A stretch of DNA of 64,000 nucleotides from Streptomyces sp. BK340 (GCF_007827595.1 NZ_VISR01000017.1:1-64000), one strand, 5' to 3'; shown: positions 37,349 through 45,909, counted from the stretch's first letter. The notes: generated by a model from the letters alone, not told the origin. A program made the numbers and translations.

Positions 37349-37408
37349 TCGGGGCTCCCCGAAGACATCCGGCCGACCGGGTTTGGTTGTGGCTACCGCA
37401 GGGTTACG

Positions 37409-37460
37409 TCTATTTAACACGCAAAACTCAATATGTAAGGCAAACTTGAGAAACACAAGG
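37409..37460. promoter_or_regulatory. AT-rich divergent control region of the ROK/hydrolase locus
   Basis: This stretch is much richer in A and T than its surroundings and holds an inverted repeat CTCAA (37427-37431) and TTGAG (37446-37450) spaced 14 nt. It is the likely operator of the ROK regulator and overlaps both divergent promoters. The motif is not a published consensus to my knowledge. Confidence 0.4.
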
Positions 37461-37468
37461 GGGTGTGC

Positions 37469-38698
37469 ATGACCGGACGGCCCGGCAGAACCGGCAAGGC
37501 CACGAAGGGCAGCAGTCAGGCCAGCGCCGGCGATCTGCTCGAACTGGTGCGCAGCGGGCGAGCCGTGACCCGCGGCGCGCTCCAGCAGGCCACCGGACTC
37601 TCCCGTGCCACCGTCGGCCAGCGCCTCGACCGGCTGTTCCGGGCCGGCTGGCTGCGCGAGGGCGCCGGCGGCCCGGTCGACTCGCCGCTCGGCGGGCGCC
37701 CCTCGATCACCCTGGAGTTCGACGACGCCCACGCGATCGTGCTCGCCGCCGACCTCGACACCCGGCACGCCCGGGCGGCCGTCCTCACCCTGACCGGCGA
37801 GATACTCGCCGAACACTCCGGCACCCTGGCCGTCGAGGACGGACCCGAGGCCGTCCTGGGCGAACTCGGCCGCTGGTTCGGCGAGCTGCTGGTCAAGGCG
37901 GGGCACCGGGCGGAGGAGGTGTGCGGCATCGGGCTCGCGGTGCCCGGTCCTGTGGACAGCGAGACCGGCCGGGTGGTGCAGCCGCCGATCATGCCGGGCT
38001 GGGACGGCTACGACATACGGGGCCGCCTCTCCCGCGCCTTCACCGAGCACACCGGCGCCCCCGCGGTCCCGGTGCTGGTGGACAACGATGCCAACCTCAT
38101 GGCCTACGGCGAACAGCGCACCGGACACCCCGACTGCTCGGCATTCGTGCTGGTCAAGGTGTCCACGGGTATCGGCGCCGGAGTCGTCGTCGACGGCTCG
38201 ATCTTCCGGGGCGTCGACGGCGGGGCGGGCGACATCGGACACATTCGGGTGGGCGCCGAGGCGCTGTGCCGGTGCGGTTCGTACGGCTGTCTCGCCGCCG
38301 TCGCCAGCGGTGGCGCCGTGGCCCGGCGGCTGGCCGAGTCCGGGGTGCCGGCCGCGTCCGGCTCGGACGTGCGGGACCTGCTGGCCGCCGGGCACCCGGA
38401 GGCGGCCGCACTGGCCCGGGAGGCCGGGCGCCAGGTGGGGGACGTGCTGGCGACGGTCGTGACCCTGCTCAACCCCGGCGTCCTGATGATCGCCGGGGAT
38501 CTGGCCGGAACCCCCTTCCTCACCGGTGTCCGGGAGCTGCTCTACCAGCGGGCGCTGCCCCGCTCCACCGCCCACCTGGACGTCGTGACGTCCCGGCTGG
38601 GTGAGCGGGCCGGGCTGCTGGGCGCCGGGGCGCTGGTCGTGGAGCATCTGTACGCGCCGGAGCGGGTGGAGGCGCGACTCCTCGCACTGGGCGTGTGA
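37469..38698 (+). CDS. ROK family transcriptional regulator
   Basis: This 409-residue protein has an N-terminal winged helix (L-L-E-L-V-R-S-G-R-A-V-T-R-G-A-L-Q-Q-A-T-G-L-S) fused to a sugar-kinase-like ROK domain. Motifs are G-I-G-L-A-V-P-G-P-V-D, V-D-N-D-A-N-L-M-A, G-I-G-A-G-V-V-V-D-G and the zinc motif C-R-C-G-S-Y-G-C. Such proteins repress sugar-use genes and release DNA on binding a sugar or sugar phosphate. AAGGGGG precedes the ATG at 37469 by 5 nt; a GTG at 37463 is an alternative. It diverges from the two hydrolase genes, its most likely targets. Confidence 0.88.
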   Translation: MTGRPGRTGKATKGSSQASAGDLLELVRSGRAVTRGALQQATGLSRATVGQRLDRLFRAGWLREGAGGPVDSPLGGRPSITLEFDDAHAIVLAADLDTRHARAAVLTLTGEILAEHSGTLAVEDGPEAVLGELGRWFGELLVKAGHRAEEVCGIGLAVPGPVDSETGRVVQPPIMPGWDGYDIRGRLSRAFTEHTGAPAVPVLVDNDANLMAYGEQRTGHPDCSAFVLVKVSTGIGAGVVVDGSIFRGVDGGAGDIGHIRVGAEALCRCGSYGCLAAVASGGAVARRLAESGVPAASGSDVRDLLAAGHPEAAALAREAGRQVGDVLATVVTLLNPGVLMIAGDLAGTPFLTGVRELLYQRALPRSTAHLDVVTSRLGERAGLLGAGALVVEHLYAPERVEARLLALGV

Positions 38699-38797
38699 CG
38701 TGTGCGTTTCCCTCTGTTTCCGGTCTCAGATGACGTCCGCATGGTGAAATCCGGCCCGCTGTGGCAGCGTGATTCTCGCCACCCTTGATAAGGGTTG

Positions 38798-38811
38798 CGC
38801 TCAGATGAGCG
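38798..38811. repeat. Palindrome CGCTCAGATGAGCG (copy 1 of 2)
   Basis: A 6-bp perfect inverted repeat around GA. With its flanks, it is nearly identical to a second copy at 38900-38913. It lies in the 417-bp gap before ppdK, upstream of a terminator hairpin. Confidence 0.6.
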
Positions 38812-38834
38812 GATCATGAGCGACTGCACTTCTC

Positions 38835-38863
38835 CAAGGGGTGGCACTCCGTGCCACCCCTTG
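38835..38863. terminator. Perfect 13-bp hairpin in the ppdK upstream gap
   Basis: CAAGGGGTGGCAC and GTGCCACCCCTTG pair perfectly around TCC. It lies 137 nt after the ROK stop and 250 nt before ppdK. It may end the ROK transcript, or act as an attenuator or the end of a small RNA. Confidence 0.75.
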
Positions 38864-38899
38864 ATCGTTCATCGATCGAAATCAGATGTGCTGTAGGTG

Positions 38900-38913
38900 C
38901 GCTCACCTGAGCG
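38900..38913. repeat. Palindrome CGCTCACCTGAGCG (copy 2 of 2)
   Basis: Same 6-bp arms as copy 1, 102 bp away, again preceded by TG and followed by GA. The remainder of the gap to 39115 holds an inverted ACCCAG/CTGGGT pair (39046-39067) and GGAG before ppdK; no gene is seen. Confidence 0.6.
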
Positions 38914-39115
38914 GAAAAACGGCCCTGTGGGCCTCGCTGTCTTCAAGAAGTGAAAACATCAGCCGCGCTCTGCTTGTCAAGCTTTGACTTTCGATCCACT
39001 GGCGGACGACTGGTTACAGGCCCATGACGCACAAGTGGACGTACCCAGGCGCCTTCGATCTGGGTATGTTCCTCGCCGTCAGGGCAGCCACCGCGGCCTC
39101 AAGGAGTCGAGACCC

Positions 39116-41836
39116 GTGTCGGAAAACAAAGAACCCCACGTAGCGAAGTTCGTTTACGACTTCACCGAGGGCAACAAGGACCTCAAGGACCTCCTCGGCG
39201 GCAAGGGTGCCAACCTCGCCGAGATGACCAACCTGGGTCTTCCGGTCCCTCCCGGCTTCACCATCACCACGGAGGCCTGCAAGGTCTACCTGGAGAGCGG
39301 TGAGGAGCCCGCGGCACTGCGTGACGAGGTGAGTGCGCACCTCGACGCCCTCGAGCAGAACATGGGCAAGAAGCTCGGCCAGGCCGACGACCCGCTGCTG
39401 GTCTCCGTCCGCTCCGGCGCGAAGTTCTCCATGCCCGGCATGATGGACACGGTCCTGAACATCGGCCTCTCCGACAAGTCGGTCCAGGGCCTGGCCAAGC
39501 AGGCCGGCGACGACCGCTTCGCGTGGGACTCCTACCGCCGTCTCATCCAGATGTTCGGCAAGACCGTCCTCGGCGTCGACGGCGAGCTCTTCGAGGAGGC
39601 CCTCGAGGCGGCCAAGGCGGCCAAGAAGGTCACCGTGGACACGGACCTCGAAGCGGCCGACCTGAAGAAGCTGGTCACCAAGTTCAAGAAGATCGTCAAG
39701 ACCGAGGCCGGCCGGGACTTCCCGCAGGACCCGCGCGAGCAGATGGACCTCGCCATCGAGGCGGTCTTCAACTCGTGGAACACCGACCGCGCCAAGCTCT
39801 ACCGCCGCCAGGAGCGCATCCCCGGTGACCTGGGCACCGCGGTGAACGTCTGCTCCATGGTCTTCGGCAACCTGGGCCCCGACTCCGGCACCGGCGTCGC
39901 CTTCACCCGCGACCCCGCCTCGGGCCACCAGGGCGTCTACGGCGACTACCTCCAGAACGCCCAGGGCGAGGACGTGGTCGCGGGCATCCGCAACACGGTC
40001 CCGCTCGCGGAGCTGGAGTCGATCGACAAGAAGTCGTACGACCAGCTCATGCAGATCATGGAGATCCTGGAGAACCACTACAAGGATCTCTGCGACATCG
40101 AGTTCACCATCGAGCGCGGCCAGCTCTGGATGCTCCAGACCCGAGTCGGCAAGCGCACCGCCGGTGCCGCCTTCCGCATCGCCACCCAGCTGGTGGACCA
40201 GGGCCTGATCGACGAGACCGAGGCGCTGCAGCGCGTCACCGGCGCCCAGCTGGCGCAGCTGATGTTCCCGCGCTTCGACGAGCACGCCAAGGCCGAGCAG
40301 GTCGGCCGGGGCATCGCGGCCTCGCCGGGCGCCGCGGTCGGCAAGGCGGTCTTCGACTCGTACACCGCGGTGAAGTGGTCCCGCTCGGGCGAGAAGGTCA
40401 TCCTGGTCCGCCGGGAGACCAACCCCGACGACCTCGACGGCATGATCGCGGCCGAGGGCATCCTGACCTCCCGCGGTGGCAAGACCTCCCACGCGGCCGT
40501 CGTCGCGCGCGGCATGGGCAAGACCTGTGTCTGTGGCGCCGAGGAGCTGGAGGTCGACACCAAGCGCCGCCGTATGACGGTCCCCGGCGGTCACGTCGTC
40601 GAGGAAGGCGACCTGATCTCCATCGACGGGTCGAGCGGCAAGGTGTACCTCGGTGAGGTCCCGGTGGTCCCGTCCCCCGTGGTGGAGTACTTCGAGGGCC
40701 GGATGCACCCGGGCGCCGACGACGCCGACGAGCTGGTCGAGGCCGTGCACCGCATGATGGCCTTCGCCGACCGCAAGCGCCGCCTGCGGGTGCGCGCCAA
40801 CGCGGACAACGCCGAGGACGCGCTGCGCGCCCGTCGCTTCGGCGCGCAGGGCATCGGCCTGTGCCGTACCGAGCACATGTTCCTCGGTGAGCGCCGCGAG
40901 ATGGTCGAGAAGCTGATCCTCGCGGACACCGAGGAGGTGCGTGAGGCCGCCCTGCGGGAGCTGCTGCCCCTGCAGAAGAAGGACTTCGTCGAGCTGTTCG
41001 AGGCGATGGACGGCCTGCCCGTGACCATCCGCCTCCTCGACCCGCCGCTGCACGAGTTCCTGCCCGACATCACGGAGCTGTCGGTCCGTGTCGCCCTGGC
41101 CGAGTCCCGCCAGGAGCCGCACGAGAACGAGCTGCGGCTGCTCCAGGCGGTCCACCGCCTGCACGAGCAGAACCCGATGCTGGGTCTGCGCGGTGTCCGC
41201 CTCGGCCTGGTCATCCCCGGTCTGTTCACGATGCAGGTCCGCGCCATCGCCGAGGCCGCGGCCGAGCGCAAGAACGGCAAGGGCGACCCGCGCGCCGAGA
41301 TCATGATCCCGCTCGTCGGCACGGTCCAGGAGCTGGAGATCGTCCGCGAGGAGGCCGACCAGGTCATCGCCGAGGTCGAGGCGGCCACCGGCACCCGGCT
41401 GAAGCTGGCGATCGGCACCATGATCGAGCTGCCGCGAGCGGCCCTCACGGCCGGCCAGATCGCCGAGGCGGCGGAGTTCTTCTCCTTCGGCACGAACGAC
41501 CTGACCCAGACGGTGTGGGGCTTCAGCCGCGACGACGTGGAGGCCTCGTTCTTCACGGCCTACCTGGAGAAGGGCATCTTCGGCGTCAGCCCCTTCGAGA
41601 CGATCGACAAGGACGGCGTCGGCTCCCTGGTGAAGGCGGCGGCGAAGGCGGGCCGCGAGACCCGTCCCGACCTGAAGCTCGGCGTCTGCGGCGAGCACGG
41701 CGGTGACCCCGAGTCGGTCCACTTCTTCCACGAGGCCGGCCTGGACTACGTCTCCTGCTCCCCGTTCCGCATCCCGGTCGCCCGCCTCGAGGCAGGCCGC
41801 GCGGCCACCCAGTCGGAGGGCAGCGACCACCGCTGA
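39116..41836 (+). CDS. ppdK: Pyruvate, phosphate dikinase
   Basis: This 906-residue cytoplasmic enzyme interconverts pyruvate, ATP and phosphate with phosphoenolpyruvate, AMP and diphosphate. The N-terminal ATP-grasp domain carries G-G-K-G-A-N-L-A-E-M and V-S-V-R-S-G-A-K-F-S-M-P-G-M-M-D. The phosphocarrier His459 lies in G-G-K-T-S-H-A-A-V-V-A. The PEP/pyruvate barrel follows, with G-L-C-R-T-E-H-M-F, F-G-T-N-D-L-T-Q-T and the catalytic Cys in G-V-C-G-E-H-G-G. The GTG at 39116, after AAGGAG, gives the family length; the in-frame ATG at 38984 would extend it by 44 unlikely residues. The long 5' gap suggests regulated transcription. Confidence 0.96.
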   Translation: MSENKEPHVAKFVYDFTEGNKDLKDLLGGKGANLAEMTNLGLPVPPGFTITTEACKVYLESGEEPAALRDEVSAHLDALEQNMGKKLGQADDPLLVSVRSGAKFSMPGMMDTVLNIGLSDKSVQGLAKQAGDDRFAWDSYRRLIQMFGKTVLGVDGELFEEALEAAKAAKKVTVDTDLEAADLKKLVTKFKKIVKTEAGRDFPQDPREQMDLAIEAVFNSWNTDRAKLYRRQERIPGDLGTAVNVCSMVFGNLGPDSGTGVAFTRDPASGHQGVYGDYLQNAQGEDVVAGIRNTVPLAELESIDKKSYDQLMQIMEILENHYKDLCDIEFTIERGQLWMLQTRVGKRTAGAAFRIATQLVDQGLIDETEALQRVTGAQLAQLMFPRFDEHAKAEQVGRGIAASPGAAVGKAVFDSYTAVKWSRSGEKVILVRRETNPDDLDGMIAAEGILTSRGGKTSHAAVVARGMGKTCVCGAEELEVDTKRRRMTVPGGHVVEEGDLISIDGSSGKVYLGEVPVVPSPVVEYFEGRMHPGADDADELVEAVHRMMAFADRKRRLRVRANADNAEDALRARRFGAQGIGLCRTEHMFLGERREMVEKLILADTEEVREAALRELLPLQKKDFVELFEAMDGLPVTIRLLDPPLHEFLPDITELSVRVALAESRQEPHENELRLLQAVHRLHEQNPMLGLRGVRLGLVIPGLFTMQVRAIAEAAAERKNGKGDPRAEIMIPLVGTVQELEIVREEADQVIAEVEAATGTRLKLAIGTMIELPRAALTAGQIAEAAEFFSFGTNDLTQTVWGFSRDDVEASFFTAYLEKGIFGVSPFETIDKDGVGSLVKAAAKAGRETRPDLKLGVCGEHGGDPESVHFFHEAGLDYVSCSPFRIPVARLEAGRAATQSEGSDHR

Positions 41837-41879
41837 CCCCCGCCGGAGGCCCGGCCCCTGCGCCCGGCCTTCCCCGACC

Positions 41880-41930
41880 CCGGAGCCGCCGTCGGTCCCC
41901 GACCCTCAGACCGATCGGCGGCGGCTCCGG
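41880..41930. terminator. ppdK terminator hairpin 1
   Basis: CCGGAGCCGCCG pairs with CGGCGGCTCCGG over 12 bp, with further partial pairing inside. It lies 43 nt after the ppdK stop. Confidence 0.65.
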
Positions 41931-41944
41931 CGCACGAGAAGGAG

Positions 41945-41973
41945 GGGCGCCACCCTGTGCGGGGGTGGCGCCC
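41945..41973. terminator. ppdK terminator hairpin 2 / left flank repeat
   Basis: GGGCGCCACCC and GGGTGGCGCCC pair perfectly over 11 bp around TGTGCGG. The 29 bases match the hairpin at 45910-45938 at 26 positions, with two of the changes compensatory. The 41974-42237 gap that follows shows no gene I can support. Confidence 0.7.
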
Positions 41974-42237
41974 TTCCGTGCATCGTCTGGAGAGACGGTC
42001 GAGCTACGTCGCTGAGCGGGCCAGATGGCGATTGCCGGCGCTGGTTGCCGTTGATCCTGCGTGACGTTGCTGTGCCCTGGGTGTGCCCTCCAGGAGCTGG
42101 CCGGGTCCCGCCTGCCGACGGTCGGCAGCTCTACAACGGGCTGGGTCCGCTATCCGTGACCTCGGGGTCTGTTCCAGGTCTGCTCTGTGCCGCGAACAGC
42201 CGGTGGCCGGGGTGGGTGCGCGGGTACGGTCGGGGTG

Positions 42238-44730
42238 ATGGATCCGGCCGTGTTCGAGGGGGCTTTGGTGGCGGGCGGGGAGGCGCGGTACGGCGCTGAG
42301 GGCGGGGATCACGTCGATTTCCGCCGTGGTGTGTTCACTGGTCCGGTCACGGGCAAGGGCGATCACCATCACGGCGACCACCATCACTACTACGGGGCCC
42401 GGCGGCCTGCGGCCGGGTGGCCGCATCAGGTGGGGGTGATCCCGCCGAGGGCGGGCTGTTTCCAGCCCCGGGCCGAGGTGGTGCGGCTGCGTGAAGCACT
42501 GGCGGGTGGCCGGGCCGCGGTCCTGGTGGGGCAGGACACGGTGCGTGGTCAGGTGCTGGCCGGGATGGGCGGGGTGGGCAAGACCCAGCTGGCCGCGGAC
42601 TATGCCCGCACGGCCTGGCAGGCCGGTGAGCTGGACGTGCTGGTGTGGATCACCGCGAGCAACGCCACTGCGGCCGCGTCCGGGTATGCGCAGGCTGCCG
42701 TGGAACTCTTGGGCGCCGATCCGGCGGACCGGGAGACGGCCGCGCGCGCGTTTCTGGCCTGGCTGGAGCCCAAGGCGAACGCCGAGCCGTGCCGGTGGCT
42801 GGTCGTGCTCGACGACGTGACGGACCCGGCCGATCTGAACGGTCTGTGGCCGCCGGCCGGTCCGTACGGCCGGACCCTGGTCACCACCCGTCGGCAGGAT
42901 GCCGCCCTGGCCCTGGCCGGCCGCCTGATCAAAGTCGGCCTGTTCACCGAGGCCGAGTCCCTCGCCTACCTCAATGCCACATTGGGTGCATGCGAGCGCC
43001 GTGAGCCGGATGAACAGCTCGCCGCGCTCGCCCAGGACTTAGGGCATCTGCCGCTCGCGTTGTCGCAGGCGGCCGCCTATCTCATCGACGCCGGTATCAG
43101 CGCCGCCGCCTACCGGCGGCTGCTGGCCGACCGTAGTGCCTCGCTGACCGATGCAGCCCCCGAGGTCCTCCCCGACGGCCAGACCCAGACCGCGGCGGCG
43201 GCCTGGTCGCTGTCCGTCGAGCGCGCCGACACCCTGCGCCCGGTGGGTCTGGCCCGCCCGATGCTCCAGCTCGCCGCGTTCCTCAGCCCCAACGGCATCC
43301 CCCAAACCGTCCTGACCGGCGAACCCGCCCTCACCCACCTGACCCGGCACCGCAACACTCCCGTGTCCGTGACTGCGGACGAGGCAGTCGGTGCGCTGCG
43401 GGCGCTGGGCCGGCTCAGCCTCATCGACCACACCCCCGCCACCCCCCACCAGGCCGTCCGCGTCCACCAGCTCATCCAGCGCGCCATCCGTGACACGCTC
43501 ACCCCCGGCCGGCACGACCAGCTCGCCCGCACCACCGCCGACGCCCTGACCATGGCCTGGCCCGCCATCGAACGGGACACCGAACTCGCCCAGGCCCTGC
43601 GCGCCAACACCACCACCCTCACCCGCACCGCCGAAGACGCCCTCCACCGGCCCGACGTGCATGCGGTGCTGTACCTGGCCGGACGCAGCCTCGGCGAGGC
43701 CGGTCAGGTCACCGCCGCCACAGCCCATTTCCAGCGCCTGACCGAAACCACCGGCCACCGCCTGGGCCCCGACCACCCCGACACCCTGACCGCCCGCCAC
43801 AACCTCGCCTACTGGCGGGGGGAGGCGGGGGACGCGGCCGGTGCCGCTGCCTCGTTCGAGCAGCTGCTGGCCGACCGGCTGCGGGTGCTGGGCGAGGACC
43901 ACCCCGACACCCTGGCCACCCGCCACGAGCTCGCCCGGTGGCGGGGGGAGACGGGGGACGCGGCCAGTGCCGCTGCCGCGTTCGAGCAGCTGCTGGCCGA
44001 CCGGCTGCGGGTGCAGGGTGAGGACCACCCCGACACCCTGGCCACCCGCAACGAGCTCGCCCACTGGCGGGGAAAGGCGGGGGACGCGGCTGGCGCCGCT
44101 GCCGGGTTCGAGCAGCTGCTGGCCGACCGGCTGCGGGTGCAGGGTGAGGACCACCCCCACACCCTGACCGCCCGCAGCAACCTTGCCCGGTGGCGGGCGG
44201 AGGCGGGGGACGCGGCCGGCGCCGCAGCCGCGCTCGAGCAGCTGCTGGCCGACCGGCTGCGGGTGCTGGGCGAGGACCACCCCCACACCCTGACCACCCG
44301 TCACAACCTCGCCCACCTTCTGGGCGAGACAGGAGACCCGGCCGGCGCCGGAGCCGCGCTCGAGGAGCTGCTGGCCGACCGGCTGCGGGTGTTGGGTAAG
44401 GACCACCCCCGCACCTTGACCACCCGCAACAACCTCGCCCACTGGCGGGGGGAGGCGGGCGACGCGGCCGGCGCCGCAGCCGCGTACGAGCAGCTGCTGG
44501 CCGACCAGCTGCGGGTGCAGGGTGAGGACCACCCCCACGCCTTGGCCACCCGCAACAACCTCGCTCACTGGCGGGGGGAGGCGGGGGACGCGGCCGGCGC
44601 CGCTGCCGCGTTCGAGCAGCTGCTGGCCGACCAGCTGCGGGTACTGGGTGAGGACCACCCCGACACCCTGACCACCCGCAACAACCTCGCCCACTGGCGG
44701 GGGAAGGCGGGAGAGACACCCCACGCCTGA
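42238..44730 (+). CDS. STAND NTPase: NB-ARC domain with TPR array (NLR-like)
   Basis: This 830-residue protein has, in order, a short N-terminal tail with a Gly/Phe/Val motif (residues 24-40, H-V-D-F-R-R-G-V-F-T-G-P-V-T-G) and a His-rich run. An NB-ARC NTPase follows, with P-loop G-M-G-G-V-G-K-T (109-116), Walker B V-V-L-D-D-V, T-L-V-T-T-R and G-H-L-P-L-A-L. Seven and a half 42-residue TPR units run from 512 to the end. The plan matches actinobacterial NLR-like sensors linked to conflict, development or regulated cell death. No separate effector domain is fused. Codon 268 is TTA (bldA-dependent). It is the main gene of a small accessory segment. Confidence 0.88.
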   Translation: MDPAVFEGALVAGGEARYGAEGGDHVDFRRGVFTGPVTGKGDHHHGDHHHYYGARRPAAGWPHQVGVIPPRAGCFQPRAEVVRLREALAGGRAAVLVGQDTVRGQVLAGMGGVGKTQLAADYARTAWQAGELDVLVWITASNATAAASGYAQAAVELLGADPADRETAARAFLAWLEPKANAEPCRWLVVLDDVTDPADLNGLWPPAGPYGRTLVTTRRQDAALALAGRLIKVGLFTEAESLAYLNATLGACERREPDEQLAALAQDLGHLPLALSQAAAYLIDAGISAAAYRRLLADRSASLTDAAPEVLPDGQTQTAAAAWSLSVERADTLRPVGLARPMLQLAAFLSPNGIPQTVLTGEPALTHLTRHRNTPVSVTADEAVGALRALGRLSLIDHTPATPHQAVRVHQLIQRAIRDTLTPGRHDQLARTTADALTMAWPAIERDTELAQALRANTTTLTRTAEDALHRPDVHAVLYLAGRSLGEAGQVTAATAHFQRLTETTGHRLGPDHPDTLTARHNLAYWRGEAGDAAGAAASFEQLLADRLRVLGEDHPDTLATRHELARWRGETGDAASAAAAFEQLLADRLRVQGEDHPDTLATRNELAHWRGKAGDAAGAAAGFEQLLADRLRVQGEDHPHTLTARSNLARWRAEAGDAAGAAAALEQLLADRLRVLGEDHPHTLTTRHNLAHLLGETGDPAGAGAALEELLADRLRVLGKDHPRTLTTRNNLAHWRGEAGDAAGAAAAYEQLLADQLRVQGEDHPHALATRNNLAHWRGEAGDAAGAAAAFEQLLADQLRVLGEDHPDTLTTRNNLAHWRGKAGETPHA
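43039..43041 (+). other. In-frame TTA (bldA) codon, Leu268 of the NLR-like protein
   Basis: The codon lies in the Q-D-L-G-H-L-P-L-A-L motif, 267 codons after the start at 42238. Its dependence on the bldA tRNA would tie expression to late growth. Confidence 0.9.
43771..44727 (+). repeat. Tandem 126-bp repeats encoding the TPR array
   Basis: Seven full units and one partial unit start at 43771 and then every 126 bp to 44653. Each encodes a 42-residue unit of the form D-H-P-x-T-L-x-x-R-x-x-L-A-x-W-R-G through F-E-Q-L-L-A-D-x-L-R-V-x-G-E. The units are highly alike at DNA level, including third positions, which suggests recent expansion or gene conversion. Confidence 0.92.
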
Positions 44731-44955
44731 GGGTCCCGTTGCCCTCCGGGGACGCCGCTCCTCACGGCCTCGCACTACGGCGGCTTTCAGGACCGCCGCG
44801 GCCTTGCGCTGCCCCCGTTCCCTGACCTGCACTGATGCCCCAAACTAGCCATGGGAGCGGTACGTTGGCCCAGAGATGGTCCACGGCGTGGACGGCGAAC
44901 GCCCATGAGGCTGACGCTGGGGTCTCCCCCCAGGGGGCACGGGTCCCGGTATTCG

Positions 44956-45708
44956 TCAGTGCTCGCTGGTGGCGATGTAGGTGCCGTGCCAGGTGTGGTC
45001 CCACACGGCGCCGGTGGAAGCGTTGACCGACAGCATTCCGTTGATCTTCCCGGAGCGCACGGTGTGCAGGGTGTAGTAGCCCGGGAACGCCTCTGCCTCA
45101 CCGGCGGTCAGGCCGCTGCCCTGGTCGCGCAGCCACTGCTGAGCGCGGTCCTGGGCCTGCTCGCGGGAGAGCCGGGGCTGGGTCCGGCCGCGGGGGTGCA
45201 TGCCGTAGTCGGTGTTCCACATCATCGCCGGGCCGTACTCGATCCCGGTGTCACCGTCGGCCGGGTCGACGAGGATCTCGGTGGCCGGCTTCCCCGAGGG
45301 GGTCTCCAGTTCGGCGTAGAAGTTCTTCGAGAACTGCATGACCTCGCCGACGCGCAGGTTGAGCAAGCCGGCGAAGGCGTCGGCGCGCTGTCGGGCCTGG
45401 TCCATGGTCTTCACCGGGGTGCCGTTGCCGCGCTGCCAGTAGCGACCGCCCATCATGCCGGGCCCCCACGAGCAGTCGTTGCCCATCATGCCCGACCCCA
45501 TGCCGGGCCCCCACGAATCCCAGTCGTCCCAGTTGTCGCCCGACGTGCCCGACCTCCAGCAGTCGCTGCCGGAGAGGCTTGGCGCGGCGGCCGGGCGGAG
45601 GGAGGCGCCCCTGGAGGCGCTGTCGCCCGCCGCGCATCCGGCGGCCAGCGTGCCCGCCAGCGCGAGGGCCGCGAGCGCGGCAGCGGTCCGCCTGTTCGTA
45701 CTGGGCAT
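44956..45708 (-). CDS. Met-rich PepSY-like lipoprotein
   Basis: This 250-residue protein has a lipobox L-A-A-G-C ending at Cys25. A segment rich in Trp, Gly and Met follows, with G-P-G-M-x-S-G-M-M-G and G-P-G-M-M-G repeats, then a region with PepSY-like features (R-x-x-A-D-A-F and a repeat of Q-A-x-x-x-A-Q-x-W-L). Met-Met motifs of this kind often bind copper, an inference only. AAGGGG lies 8 nt before the ATG at 45708 and 2 nt before that at 45714, so 45708 is chosen. It converges on the NLR-like gene; the 225-nt gap between them shows nothing recognisable. Confidence 0.72.
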   Translation of the reverse strand: MPSTNRRTAAALAALALAGTLAAGCAAGDSASRGASLRPAAAPSLSGSDCWRSGTSGDNWDDWDSWGPGMGSGMMGNDCSWGPGMMGGRYWQRGNGTPVKTMDQARQRADAFAGLLNLRVGEVMQFSKNFYAELETPSGKPATEILVDPADGDTGIEYGPAMMWNTDYGMHPRGRTQPRLSREQAQDRAQQWLRDQGSGLTAGEAEAFPGYYTLHTVRSGKINGMLSVNASTGAVWDHTWHGTYIATSEH

Positions 45709-45858
45709 GATCATCACCCCTTCGGGCTGTCCCTGCCGCGACCGCCCGACCCGGCGGACGCGGGTCTGTTGCATTCAGCCTCCCGCCAGGCGCGGGAACC
45801 GCCCAGGGGCCGTCCGGGCCCACCGGTGCACCGACCGGCCTGCGCATGCAGCGAGAAA

Positions 45859-45903
45859 GATGATCTTCGGCACTTCTACGCCTCAGCGCTGATCAAGAAC
45901 GGC
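45859..45903 (+). pseudogene. Relic of a tyrosine recombinase (phage-type integrase)
   Basis: Fifteen codons read D-D-L-R-H-F-Y-A-S-A-L-I-K-N-G, matching the catalytic box II (H-x-L-R-H-x-x-A-S) of phage-type integrases except for the first His. The match ends abruptly on both sides and no other recombinase motif is near. It sits directly before a hairpin repeat that also flanks the far side of the NLR segment. Confidence 0.65.
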
Positions 45904-45909
45904 CCGTCG

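Noticed and set aside
38699..38835. A tRNA or structured RNA gene upstream of the ppdK-side hairpin
   Set aside because: No cloverleaf, CCA end or T-loop sequence could be found. A small RNA remains possible but is unsupported.
42360..42393. His-rich run in the NLR-like protein as a metal site or an engineered tag
   Set aside because: The codons fit the surrounding gene and the run is interrupted (H-H-H-G-D-H-H-H-Y-Y). A natural linker is simpler, and metal binding cannot be judged.
42004..42426. A 140-codon minus-strand frame before the NLR-like gene
   Set aside because: It overlaps the NLR start in antisense, has no family features and no ribosome site.
43771..44727. Regular 126-bp repeats as a possible CRISPR or non-coding array
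   Set aside because: The repeats are in phase with a coding frame, have no spacers and encode TPR units.
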